The notes under the pieces are model-generated. The model did no database searches, was not told where the DNA came from, and saw only the letters and a program-made list of their open reading frames with translations. Made by a program: the position numbers and the translations under genes. A stretch of DNA of 51,560 nt, from NCBI GenBank assembly GCA_002070605.1, contig MWDO01000002.1, positions 104,723 through 156,282 on the forward strand, written 5' to 3'. Position 1 is the first letter of the stretch, and every line of letters starts with the position of its first letter. The stretch is from Spirochaetes bacterium ADurb.Bin133. GTDB lineage: Bacteria > Spirochaetota > GWE2-31-10 > MWDO01. Below are positions 31,345 through 39,615 of this stretch, in pieces.

Positions 31345-33038
31345 ATTCCATTCCAATCCTTCGGCGGATTATAATTTAAAGTCCTATCTTTGAAAACGTC
31401 CGCCAATGATAACGAGCACTTAACAAACTCCTTATAAGCGTTTTTCCAATCGCCGTCATAATAAAGTTTTAAGCCTCTCTGAAAATTATCTAAATTATTT
31501 ATAAGCTCTTCCGAGAAATCTTTTTCCCTAGCCGGATAATATATTTTTTTTCCGATAGTCTTACCTTTTACTTGAACTGTGTCTATTTCAATGAAAACTA
31601 TACCGCTATTAATTATATTTCTTTCTATATCGTCTTTAATAAAATCCGAACATATTATCGGTAATTTATAAACTCTCGTAAGCCCTTCCAGTCTTGACGC
31701 CGAATTTACGTTATCTCCAATTACGGTGTTTGTCATTCTATCGTAAGACCCGATTGTTCCGTAAAATACGTCGCCGCCGTCTATCCCGACGCCGACTTCT
31801 ATCAATACCGCTTTAAAAAGTTTTTCTTCCTGTTCGGTTAATTTGCCGTTCTTTTCAATAAGGTTTTTTCTGGCGACGTACATAGACGATCTTAATTCGG
31901 CGGTAACGTCTTGTATATCGTAAGCGCTGTTTATCGCTTGAAAAGATTTATTTATTCCGCCTTTATTGCCCGTCATTACGCCAAAAACAGCTAATAAGGC
32001 GTCTCCTATTATAGAACCTATTACTCCGTCGTGAAGCAATATATGTTTTATGGCTCTTTCGTAATGGACGTTAAGAAGCTTGATAATATCTATGCCTAAA
32101 GTCTCCGTCATATACGTAAAACTTTTTATGTCCGAAAAAAGAATAGATAACTCCTTTTTAGAGCCGTCCAGTTTTATAAATTTATCTTCATAAGCTTTCA
32201 AAGCGATATCTTTATTGACAAATTTGAGAAAAATATTCATTAAATTGTTGATAGAACTTGATAGGGAATTAAACGAAACTCCCAAAAAGGTTATTTCGTC
32301 GTTTGGCGCTTTTGACAAATCGATTAGTCCCATTTTTTGATTTTGTATCATATTCATTATCGAATTTGTGATAATACGAACGAACCTAAGTATGTATCTA
32401 ATTATAAAAGTCCCAATAATCGCGGATAAAAACGTTAAAACAATTATTATAATCGAGACGTTTCTGAATATCAATAGGGACTCCATGTAAAACTCCCGCG
32501 CCTCTTCTCCAATTATAATATAAGCGTCCCATTTATAACTATATTTGTAAATTCCAAAATATTTATCGTTGTTAAATTTAAAATCGATAATTCCTTCCGT
32601 TTTATTACCGCGTCTATTTTCATTAAGAATTTTTAAAGTATCTTGGTCTTTAAAGACGCCAATTTTATTAAATTTGGAAGCTTCAAATAGTAAAGCTCCG
32701 TCTTTTTTTACTCCTATACTAATTGATTTGTTATACTGAAGATTTGTTTGCATTTTTTTTTCTATACTTAGAATTGAATTTTCAAGATCGTTATTAAATT
32801 GATAAATCTCATATTGATTCGAGCAGAAATTGTATACGTCTTTTAGATCTTTTATTAATAGTTGTTTTTGTAATTTAATTAATTTACCGCGATTAAACAT
32901 TAGATTTATGTAATTAGTAGAAAAATTGGATACAAGGATAAAAAGGATAAATACGCTTAGGATTTTGATCGCTAATGGAACAACTCTCGTATTATTAATC
33001 TTTTTACCAAAAATGGTTTCAGAAATTTTCTTAAACAT
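31323..33038 (-). CDS. membrane-bound class III adenylate/guanylate cyclase
   Basis: A 571-residue signalling enzyme with membrane helix 1 (about 22-45), an extracytoplasmic sensor (about 46-190, Cache-like SIGVKKDGALLFEA), helix 2 (about 193-215) and a HAMP-like linker. The class III cyclase domain has metal ligands Asp303 (ILFSDIKSFTYM) and Asp346 (GDALLAVFG), then GDVFYGTIGSYDRMTNTVIG and DNVNSASRLEGLTR. Both metal Asp are present, so it should be active; substrate ATP or GTP is not resolved. The C-terminus adds a short helical tail. AAGGA precedes the ATG. It leads an operon with the coiled-coil gene and moeA. Confidence 0.9.
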   Translation of the reverse strand: MFKKISETIFGKKINNTRVVPLAIKILSVFILFILVSNFSTNYINLMFNRGKLIKLQKQLLIKDLKDVYNFCSNQYEIYQFNNDLENSILSIEKKMQTNLQYNKSISIGVKKDGALLFEASKFNKIGVFKDQDTLKILNENRRGNKTEGIIDFKFNNDKYFGIYKYSYKWDAYIIIGEEAREFYMESLLIFRNVSIIIIVLTFLSAIIGTFIIRYILRFVRIITNSIMNMIQNQKMGLIDLSKAPNDEITFLGVSFNSLSSSINNLMNIFLKFVNKDIALKAYEDKFIKLDGSKKELSILFSDIKSFTYMTETLGIDIIKLLNVHYERAIKHILLHDGVIGSIIGDALLAVFGVMTGNKGGINKSFQAINSAYDIQDVTAELRSSMYVARKNLIEKNGKLTEQEEKLFKAVLIEVGVGIDGGDVFYGTIGSYDRMTNTVIGDNVNSASRLEGLTRVYKLPIICSDFIKDDIERNIINSGIVFIEIDTVQVKGKTIGKKIYYPAREKDFSEELINNLDNFQRGLKLYYDGDWKNAYKEFVKCSLSLADVFKDRTLNYNPPKDWNGIWTMTTK

Positions 33039-33099
33039 AAATATTCCTTGAATATCTGTTATTATACATTATGGTTAAAATAAATCAATATAATTTTTA

Positions 33100-33138
33100 T
33101 TTTTTAATTAATTAAAATTTTTTAATTAATTAAAAAAA
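33100..33138. repeat. two abutting 18-bp AT palindromes
   Basis: TTTTTTAATTAATTAAAA occurs twice head to tail (33100-33117 and 33118-33135). Each copy contains a 16-base perfect palindrome. It sits between the divergent cyclase and SurA-like genes, where it could be a binding site or affect DNA bending. Confidence 0.75.
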
Positions 33139-33192
33139 GAATATTATTTCAGAGTAAAAGTTAATATTTTAATAGATTTTTTTTTATGTCGA

Positions 33193-33219
33193 TTGACAAT
33201 TATTAGTTAAAATGATACT
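33193..33219 (+). promoter_or_regulatory. promoter of the SurA-like gene
   Basis: Perfect TTGACA (33193-33198), 15-base spacer, TG-linked GATACT (33214-33219); start codon 39 bases downstream. Confidence 0.5.
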
Positions 33220-33257
33220 TATTAAGCTGAATTTCAAAATCAACTCAAGGAATAAAA

Positions 33258-34811
33258 ATGAGCATAAAAAATAATCAGAAAAACAGCGAAAAGCTAGAGT
33301 CTAAGCTTAGCGGTAGGAATATTTTTGTTACCGTCGTAATTGCGATAATAATAGTAACTTTCATATTTACCGGCGGACCTTTGCTGGGCATGAACGATTT
33401 TATAAGAGATATTGGTAAAAACAAAATTAAAAACGAAGACGGTTCTATTTCTATACCAGACGACGCCCAGTCCGGTAATAACTCTAATAATCCTAATTCT
33501 TACGTAGGCAAAGTATTAAATGAGAAAATACAGATCGGGTTAAACGACGAGTTTAATAACCAAATTCAAAGAGTTTTCCAGACGCCGAATATGGATCCCT
33601 ATATGAAATATCAATACGTACGATACTTTTTTGACAGGGCGCTGAATAAAATAATAGGGATGTATAACGCGAAAAAGATGAATATAACGATTTCGAAAAA
33701 TTATTTAGTAAAAGAAATCGGGAAAAGATATTTTGCAGACGCCGACGGAGATCCGGATTACAACGCTATGAGAAAAGATTCGTCTTTGGTTAACAAATAT
33801 TCCAAAGACGTAATGCAGGATCTTTTGTATCAAAATTATATAACGGATTTTTTTCAAGGTCTTCCCGTGTCTGAATTGGAAGGGTGGGATCTGTATAAAA
33901 TGGAAAAGACTAAAATATCTTTAAACTATATTAATTTATCAAATCAAGACGTCGACGATAAGAGCCTACAATCGTTTTATAATGAATACAAAGAAAATTA
34001 TAAAAAATATAAACTAAACAGATTGGTATTTAAAGATAAAAAAGACGCCGAGGCGATAGTCGGAGAAATCTCGGCAGATCCGACAAAGTTCAACGAGATT
34101 GGCAACAAATTAAAATCTGAGGATAAACTTATTAATATAGTTTACGATCCGGATTATTCGTATTTAAGCGATTTTGAATCTCAAGAATTAAAAGACGCTA
34201 TAGCTCTTACCGAAACGGGAAAGGTATCTCAATCGATAATTCAAACCTCGATCGGACCTATCGTTTTTCAAGTTCAGGATCAAAAATATGGCGATTTAAA
34301 CGAGGAAGACGTAATCCAGAAAGTAAGAACAGATTATATAGCCAAGAATTTTGCAATTATTGAAGAACAAAACAAGAATAGAGCTAATAATATTTATAAT
34401 TTGGCTAAAAATAAAGGATTGGAAGCCGCGGCCGCCGCTAACGGCGTAAAAGTTGAGACTATGGAAAACGCCGTCGGTTTTATGGAATACGGTTTTCCTA
34501 ACGTCAATCCCGATTTAACCGACGATTCTCTTTTTATTGTAAAACTGTTTAAGGGAAATAAAAACGACGTTTTTGAACCGTTCAGACACGAAAACGGATA
34601 TATGGTGGTATCTATAAAGGATAAAGAAACTCCTTCTATGGATAAATTCGGCGAAGAGTGGTTGGATTTATATAAAAAATATTCGTCGGAAAAAAGCGAC
34701 GATTTGGAAAATGATTTTTACATAAAAGAAAGAAAGAAGCATCAAGTTGTAGATAACTTTAATTATGTTTTTAAAATTCAAGATTTTATGAGACAAGAAA
34801 GCGCCGAATAA
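33258..34811 (+). CDS. SurA/PpiD-like periplasmic chaperone
   Basis: A 517-residue protein with one membrane helix (NIFVTVVIAIIIVTFIFTGG) anchoring a long extracytoplasmic part. The region about 80-210 (GKVLNEKIQIGLNDEFNNQI, then helices) matches a SurA N-terminal chaperone domain. The region about 240-350 (LQSFYNEYKENYKKYKLNRLVFK, IIQTSIGPIVFQVQD) resembles a weak parvulin-type prolyl isomerase domain, and a second similar piece follows. It probably assists folding of exported proteins. AAGGAA precedes the ATG. The Maf gene begins 2 bases after its stop. Confidence 0.75.
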   Translation: MSIKNNQKNSEKLESKLSGRNIFVTVVIAIIIVTFIFTGGPLLGMNDFIRDIGKNKIKNEDGSISIPDDAQSGNNSNNPNSYVGKVLNEKIQIGLNDEFNNQIQRVFQTPNMDPYMKYQYVRYFFDRALNKIIGMYNAKKMNITISKNYLVKEIGKRYFADADGDPDYNAMRKDSSLVNKYSKDVMQDLLYQNYITDFFQGLPVSELEGWDLYKMEKTKISLNYINLSNQDVDDKSLQSFYNEYKENYKKYKLNRLVFKDKKDAEAIVGEISADPTKFNEIGNKLKSEDKLINIVYDPDYSYLSDFESQELKDAIALTETGKVSQSIIQTSIGPIVFQVQDQKYGDLNEEDVIQKVRTDYIAKNFAIIEEQNKNRANNIYNLAKNKGLEAAAAANGVKVETMENAVGFMEYGFPNVNPDLTDDSLFIVKLFKGNKNDVFEPFRHENGYMVVSIKDKETPSMDKFGEEWLDLYKKYSSEKSDDLENDFYIKERKKHQVVDNFNYVFKIQDFMRQESAE

Positions 34812-34813
34812 TA

Positions 34814-36562
34814 ATGTTACTTGAAGGCGACTTTACTGCCGGCGACGGAGTTATCCACAGCTACAAGATAGAAAAGTCGAAAAGTTCATTTGACACATTA
34901 GTTTTTGACGGGCGGTACGTACACTCAAAGTACCGTCCCGAGAGGGAGGGGGAAGACCAAAGATTTATAGCTAAATCTTTGGTCTCTATTTTTGGAGTAG
35001 GTTTGGCTTATTCCGCGCTAAATCTTATCAAAAATAATCAAGAATCCATATTTATAATTTTTGAACCGATAAAAGTTTTTTACGACAACTTCCTGAATAT
35101 TTTAAAATCAAAAGCGCATTTGTTTGATCTAAAAAAAATTCTGCTCATAAACTCCGTCGATATTTCTAAAATTTATACTTTTATTTTACAGAATAATTAT
35201 TTAGGCGAAGGCAGGATAAATTATTCCCACAACCAACTATATAAGGTTTTATTTCATGAAGATGAAACCCGTATAATTGAAGCTATAAAAAAGTCCATTG
35301 AAATGCATATTCAAAATATATTAACCGAGTCAAATTTTGCTTATTTGTGGACTAAGAATTTTTTATACAATTCGACAAATTTTTATAAATATCCCATTAG
35401 CGATCTAAAAGAAAATGATCAAGGCGATAATATTGCGATTATAGCCGGAGCAGGTCCTTCGTTAAACGTCGATATGAAAACGTTAAAGAGCTACAGAAAT
35501 CGTTATACGCTGTTTGCGACGGATACGGCGATAAAGCCGATAATAAAAAATGGGATAATTCCGGATTTTATACTGTCTTTAGACGGTCAGTACTATTCGT
35601 TAGACGATTTCCCGTCAAATATTTTAGAACAGAGCGCGATAATCTGCGATCTTATATCATATCCGGGAATTGCCAGAAATTTTAAAAATATAATTTATAG
35701 CGTTTCGGATAATTTTTACGATTCGATAATAAAATATTTTTTTGACGGCTTAAACGTCAATTTAGACGATTATAAATTAGAGTTGTCGGGGACGGTTTCA
35801 GACTTCGCCTTAAAATGTGCAATAAAACTGGGATTTAAAAATATCTGTTTTTCCGGATTAGATTTATCTTATCCGAATTTTATTACGCACGCTATCGGGA
35901 CTCCTTTATACGACAGACTTTTTTCAAAAAGCGGCTATTGCGCTCCGCTTGAAGATTCGTTTGTAAAGATTTCTAAAAACCGAAAACTAAAGAAAATAAT
36001 AAGAAACGACGGAAAAACTGTTTTTACAGATTTGGCTTTGGAAAATTACGCGTTAGGATTTAATTCTGTAAAAAATAATTACCATAATATAAATATCTAC
36101 AACTCTCTCCATTTGGGGTATGATATTTCAACCTTTAAGAACATTGATTTAAACGATTTTTTATCGGCAATATCTTCAGAAAGAAAAAGCCCGTCAGAGA
36201 TAATCGCCGGTAGCGCTAAAAAAATTATCGAAAAAGAAACTATCGTAAATTGTTATAGCAAAATTGAAAACAAATTGTATAATCTATCACTTTTGATAAA
36301 AGATTTGATAAATTCGACCGATTTTTCCGCAGAAAGCGAAGACGCCTTATCGAATTGGAAAAAGTTGTTTAATGAAATAGAGCAAAAAGCGCCGTTTTTA
36401 TCGGGATTTTTGACTAAAACAAAAATAGTTTTATCAAGAAAGAATGTCGATGAAAATATGGTTCTTTATTACAAACACGCCGGTTTTAAAATTCTTCAAT
36501 CAATATATTATATTATCAGAAAAGTCCAAAAGTGTAAGTTAATTATTTTCGACATTCCATAG
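34814..36562 (+). CDS. Maf/DUF115 motility-associated glycosyltransferase
   Basis: A 582-residue DUF115 (6-hydroxymethylpterin pyrophosphokinase MptE-like) protein. IAIIAGAGPSLNVDMKTLKS (near residue 207) is the nucleotide-sugar-binding loop, followed by YTLFATDTAIKPIIKNGIIP and FILSLDGQYYS, as in motility-associated factor (Maf) proteins. These transfer nonulosonic-acid-type sugars to flagellin, consistent with a flagellated spirochaete. It is translationally linked to the chaperone gene upstream. Confidence 0.85.
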   Translation: MLLEGDFTAGDGVIHSYKIEKSKSSFDTLVFDGRYVHSKYRPEREGEDQRFIAKSLVSIFGVGLAYSALNLIKNNQESIFIIFEPIKVFYDNFLNILKSKAHLFDLKKILLINSVDISKIYTFILQNNYLGEGRINYSHNQLYKVLFHEDETRIIEAIKKSIEMHIQNILTESNFAYLWTKNFLYNSTNFYKYPISDLKENDQGDNIAIIAGAGPSLNVDMKTLKSYRNRYTLFATDTAIKPIIKNGIIPDFILSLDGQYYSLDDFPSNILEQSAIICDLISYPGIARNFKNIIYSVSDNFYDSIIKYFFDGLNVNLDDYKLELSGTVSDFALKCAIKLGFKNICFSGLDLSYPNFITHAIGTPLYDRLFSKSGYCAPLEDSFVKISKNRKLKKIIRNDGKTVFTDLALENYALGFNSVKNNYHNINIYNSLHLGYDISTFKNIDLNDFLSAISSERKSPSEIIAGSAKKIIEKETIVNCYSKIENKLYNLSLLIKDLINSTDFSAESEDALSNWKKLFNEIEQKAPFLSGFLTKTKIVLSRKNVDENMVLYYKHAGFKILQSIYYIIRKVQKCKLIIFDIP

Positions 36563-36621
36563 GTCAGATTAAATGTTGCCATAAGCCAACCTCGTTCTTC
36601 TCCTACGCCTAATAAAAGCAT
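36505..36621 (-). pseudogene. truncated gene start at the ankyrin-insert border
   Basis: A 38-codon frame, MLLLGVGEERGWLMATFNLT and on, with a very strong AAAGGAGG upstream runs antisense into the end of the Maf gene and stops there. The good ribosome-binding site and abrupt end suggest the 5' end of a gene cut off where accessory DNA joined the chromosome near 36,563-36,600. Confidence 0.4.
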
Positions 36622-36640
36622 TTTTTTTCCTCCTTTACAT

Positions 36641-37264
36641 CTATTGTCCAACATTGGTAAATTGCCCCGATTCGTCAAGAATTCCTAACTCTTTCATATA
36701 TTGGATGATTTCTTTTTCGACATTTGGTTCGGCTATGTCATTCATCCAGCCAAGGATGTCAAGCCCGTTTTTGTTTTTTATGTGTACAGGCGAATTCATT
36801 TTAATACATCGCTTAACGAGCTCTACACCCTCAGGACTTTTCAAGGCTCCGGCGTAAATCAGCGAATAAACAGGCAGATTGCCGTAGCTTTTATCCTGAA
36901 CGCTTAAATCAACACCCCTGTCAAGCAATTCGTTGGCTATTTCTATTGCAAAATGCAATTCCTCAGGCGTGTTTGTATTATAAAAAAGGTTTTCGGCAAC
37001 AAGGTGCATTTCGTTGTAGCCACGAGTTGTTACGCAGTTCATGGGAATGTCTTTGCTTAGGCAGTAGCGTATGCCATCGCGCGCTCCAAAGCTAATAGCC
37101 TCTGAAAGCAGAGAACCGCCGTTTTCTCCTCTCAAATGTTTGAGCTTCTCGTCATCAATTCCCAAGGTTTTTAATTTTTCAATAACCCAGTCTAAACTAC
37201 TGTACCTCATTTTGAAACCGAGTAGTTGAACATCAATTTTGTTTTTGTCAGTTTGTTTGTCCAT
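36641..37264 (-). CDS. ankyrin-repeat-like protein
   Basis: A 207-residue protein with degenerate ankyrin motifs: GGSLLSEAISFGARDGIRYCL, RGYNEMHLVAENL, IANELLDRGVDLSVQDKSYGN and IKNKNGLDILGWMNDIA. Such repeats mediate protein binding. The ATG at 37264 has GGAGG 7 bases upstream. It follows the larger ankyrin gene by 25 bases in the same operon. Partner unknown; no signal peptide. Confidence 0.75.
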   Translation of the reverse strand: MDKQTDKNKIDVQLLGFKMRYSSLDWVIEKLKTLGIDDEKLKHLRGENGGSLLSEAISFGARDGIRYCLSKDIPMNCVTTRGYNEMHLVAENLFYNTNTPEELHFAIEIANELLDRGVDLSVQDKSYGNLPVYSLIYAGALKSPEGVELVKRCIKMNSPVHIKNKNGLDILGWMNDIAEPNVEKEIIQYMKELGILDESGQFTNVGQ

Positions 37265-37289
37265 TATATTTACCTCCAAGATTATTTTA

Positions 37290-38417
37290 CTACCGCCTGT
37301 AATTCACCTTCCCCAATGGAATTGGCTCAGGGTTTTGCTTAACCCATTTAACCGCAAGCGCGCAGAGCTTGTCCGGTTCGTCCCACTCGCCGTAGCCCCT
37401 GCAGCTGATGAGAAGGTCGATTGATTCCTGCGCTTTCTGCATATCCTCTTCATTGAGCGGGTTTCCCTGCCTGAAATAATCGGGCAGGGCAAGCAGCATC
37501 TTTTTATAATCCTTGTCCCAATTGGCAGCGCCGTTTCTGTAGATTTCATCATCCACACGCCCTGTAACGCGTATAACCTCGCCCTGCACATTTTTGCACG
37601 CACCGCTTCCGGGCACGAGGTAGTCCCACAGCGCATTGTACTGTTTTTTGACAGAAAGCGTTTCGTCCACCGTAATGGGCTCTTTGCCATCGTGTTTGAT
37701 AATGGGTGCTACGGGCTCTACATCAAAAAGCTCGTAAAGCATCTGCATCGCTTCGCCGTACTTGCGTCTTTCTTCTTCCGTATCACAAGGAAAATCATCT
37801 ATTCTAAGATTATAGTTATGCCCGGTCTTGGCAACATATCTTTGAGCCTCCTTCCATTCTTCATCGGGTATGCCACCCCGCTCCCGTCGCGCCTTGATGA
37901 GGATTTCTGCCATCCTTACCACATTTTTATGCGGCATACTACTGGTTCGTGTTGCCAGCAGGTCGGTAAGCGAAGTTCTGTTATAAATTTCATCACGAAC
38001 AGAGGGGTCTGCGCCGTGTTCAAGAAGCAGTTCAACTACGTCTGCAGATGCGTGAACAGCAGGCCAAAAAACAACGTTCCGCCCGCTATAATTCTTAGTG
38101 TTCACATCGGCTCCATGCTCAAGCAGATATTTACACATCTTATAATTACACCTTTCTGCATGATAGAAAAGTGGGGTTTCGTCGCGATTATTGGTGATAT
38201 TTACATTGGCGCCTCTTTCTACCAGCCAATTTGCCAATTCCAACGGAACACGTAAATGTAAAGCGGTGTTCCTGTCGCCCCCGCGTTCCCGCGCATCGGG
38301 GTGGCAGGATTCGAGGTACTCCTTGGCCTTTTGAATATATTCCTCCTCCGACAATCCGGACCCTCTTAATTCCAAAAACTCTTTGGGAAGTGTCATTTTT
38401 AGTTTTGTTTTTGCCAT
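37290..38417 (-). CDS. ankyrin-repeat protein
   Basis: A 375-residue protein with clear ankyrin repeats in residues about 45-165: RNTALHLRVPLELANWLVERG, ANVNITNNRDETPLFYHAE, YKMCKYLLEHGADVNTKNYSG and VVELLLEHGADPSVRDE. The C-terminal 180 residues lack a recognised domain (EPITVDETLSVKKQYNALWD, YRNGAANWDKDYKKMLLALP). AAGGAG lies 5 bases before the ATG. It is cytoplasmic by sequence and part of a four-gene minus-strand accessory run. Confidence 0.85.
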   Translation of the reverse strand: MAKTKLKMTLPKEFLELRGSGLSEEEYIQKAKEYLESCHPDARERGGDRNTALHLRVPLELANWLVERGANVNITNNRDETPLFYHAERCNYKMCKYLLEHGADVNTKNYSGRNVVFWPAVHASADVVELLLEHGADPSVRDEIYNRTSLTDLLATRTSSMPHKNVVRMAEILIKARRERGGIPDEEWKEAQRYVAKTGHNYNLRIDDFPCDTEEERRKYGEAMQMLYELFDVEPVAPIIKHDGKEPITVDETLSVKKQYNALWDYLVPGSGACKNVQGEVIRVTGRVDDEIYRNGAANWDKDYKKMLLALPDYFRQGNPLNEEDMQKAQESIDLLISCRGYGEWDEPDKLCALAVKWVKQNPEPIPLGKVNYRR

Positions 38418-38426
38418 GTGTTCTCC

Positions 38427-38726
38427 TTAATGATTCTCCAATATTTTTACAGCTTTATTATAAGCCGCTTTAAGCGATCTTTCGCTTGGCAATGTATGCG
38501 AGTCAGATTTCAAACCGAGCCTACCGCCGCTTATTTCTTGGACAGAAACTAGAATTCCCCATTTTGCTTTTGTAGCGGTTTCCGTTTCCAAAGCTTTTTT
38601 TAAATAAGCCAACGCTTTCGGCGCAATCTCTTCATAGTCAAAAAACATCTGCATCATAGCCGTGGCGGCCCAGCAACGATTATCTTCATCCGTATCGTTA
38701 TAAAGCGCCTTGGAAATTGCCTCCAA
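38427..38726 (-). CDS. small helical (HEAT-like) protein, start uncertain
   Basis: About 100 residues with a HEAT-like first part (ISKALYNDTDEDNRCWAATA, APKALAYLKKALETETATKA). The only ordinary start in frame is TTG at 38726. The frame is open to 38762, where an ATT codon sits 7 bases after AAGGAG embedded in the upstream gene's end. The conserved-looking extension (KKLREGKKNKI) suggests the original start was there and has changed from ATG to ATT, or that ATT is used as a rare start. It lies between the lipoprotein and ankyrin genes. Confidence 0.5.
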   Translation of the reverse strand: MEAISKALYNDTDEDNRCWAATAMMQMFFDYEEIAPKALAYLKKALETETATKAKWGILVSVQEISGGRLGLKSDSHTLPSERSLKAAYNKAVKILENH

Positions 38727-38765
38727 AATTTTATTTTTCTTACCTTCCCTTAATTTCTTAATGGT

Positions 38766-39185
38766 TTATCTCCTTCGCCGTTTGAATCTTTCTCGCGCCG
38801 CTTCTGTTTCCTCTTTTGAATAACGTACATGTAGGTTTTCATCGATGACGTAACAGGCGGCGGGTTCAAATTCTTTGGTTAGTTTGCTTGCATCGTATCC
38901 AATATCTAATTCCTTATACCAAACGGTAACTACTCCCGGCTTTAAGGCGCGCCAGCGACGAGAATAGTCGTTACTTCCGCCGGGGCGCTTATTCCGCCTC
39001 GGATCAAGACGTTCAACAAAGACGCCTAAGTCTTCCACTAAGTCGGCAGGTTCGGCATGTGTGTAAATTTTGGTAGGCGTGGCAATGCCTTTGCTGTAAG
39101 TAAAGCGAATTTCTCGTTTGTTGCTCATTGTATTGCATCCAAAAAAACACAAACATAAGCCCGAAATTAAAATTGTTTTTATCAT
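38766..39185 (-). CDS. small lipoprotein, possibly inhibitor-like
   Basis: A 139-residue protein with a lipoprotein signal (ISGLCLCFFGCNT, Cys17). The mature part holds GSNDYSRRWRALKPGVVTVWYKE, which recalls the chagasin/I42 protease-inhibitor core (Trp, Gly and aromatic residues before a final strand), but the match is loose. The C-terminus is Arg-rich (ARERFKRRRR). It is first in the minus-strand run with the HEAT-like and ankyrin genes. Confidence 0.6.
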   Translation of the reverse strand: MIKTILISGLCLCFFGCNTMSNKREIRFTYSKGIATPTKIYTHAEPADLVEDLGVFVERLDPRRNKRPGGSNDYSRRWRALKPGVVTVWYKELDIGYDASKLTKEFEPAACYVIDENLHVRYSKEETEAARERFKRRRR

Positions 39186-39280
39186 AAGCGTTCCTTTCTT
39201 AAAGATTTATTTATTGTAAGAATTATACAATTTTGCGAAAAATAATACAATAAAAAAGGCAACCGGCGGAACGTTGTACG

Positions 39281-39407
39281 CCGTCGGTTTTTGGGGAAGA
39301 CGTAACCCTCGATTTTCCCTCGACTACGCGCCGCGGGACGCGAAATCGAGGGTTCAGTTCCATGCGCCGCATATGCGTCGAATTTATCCGCCACAAAAAA
39401 CCGACGG
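39281..39407. repeat. palindromic intergenic element, subtype B copy 2
   Basis: Outer arms CCGTCGGTTTTTGGGG (39281-39296) and CCACAAAAAACCGACGG (39391-39407); inner arms TAACCCTCGATTTT and GAAATCGAGGGTT. It matches the inverted copy at 14531-14631 almost throughout and is the more complete of the two. It sits between the accessory lipoprotein gene and the trp promoter. Confidence 0.9.
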
Positions 39408-39430
39408 GTTATTTTTTTTGTATTTTTTAT

Positions 39431-39458
39431 TTGACTTTTATATTGAATGATATATATT
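39431..39458 (+). promoter_or_regulatory. trp operon promoter
   Basis: TTGACT (39431-39436), 16-base spacer, TATATT (39453-39458). Transcription would begin near 39465, just ahead of the leader-peptide ribosome-binding site AAGGAGG (39472-39478). Confidence 0.75.
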
Positions 39459-39485
39459 AGGATTAAAATTTAAGGAGGTTTATTT

Positions 39486-39545
39486 ATGGCGAACTATTCT
39501 ATAACAAGCGCTTCACTTCTTAAATTATGGTCGTGGCAGTTTTGA
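39486..39545 (+). CDS. trpL: trp operon leader peptide
   Basis: A 19-codon frame MANYSITSASLLKLWSWQF followed by TGA. It has a near-perfect AAGGAGG 7 bases before the ATG and two Trp codons out of three at residues 15 and 17, immediately ahead of competing hairpins and a terminator, with trpE next. Trp codons are rare, so the cluster is unlikely by chance. Ribosome stalling here when charged tRNA-Trp is scarce would control read-through into trpE. Confidence 0.88.
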   Translation: MANYSITSASLLKLWSWQF

Positions 39546-39615
39546 GAATTAATTAATAAACTGCCGTTTTATATATTGAAGAGCCGACGGTTTATTAATC
39601 CCGTCGGCTTTTTTT
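39535..39615 (+). terminator. trp attenuator (hairpins 1:2, 2:3, 3:4)
   Basis: Segment 1 GGCAGTTT (39535-39542) pairs with segment 2 AAACTGCC (39558-39565). Segment 3 GCCGACGG (39583-39590) pairs with segment 4 CCGTCGGC (39601-39608), followed by seven T: an intrinsic terminator. An alternative 2:3 pairing joins TAAAC and CGT (39557-39567) with ACGGTTTA (39587-39594), with a 3-base bulge. Segment 1 overlaps the Trp codons, so a stalled ribosome frees segment 2 to form the antiterminator. Confidence 0.85.

Noticed and set aside
37692-38473. Plus-strand open frames antisense to the ankyrin gene
   Set aside because: No start signals and no homology pattern; the minus-strand ankyrin repeats explain the region.
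39583-39615. Reading the GCCGACGG/CCGTCGGC stem as another copy of the palindromic element
   Set aside because: It lacks the TTTTTTGGGG ends, is only 26 bases long and has a T-run: it is the attenuator terminator.
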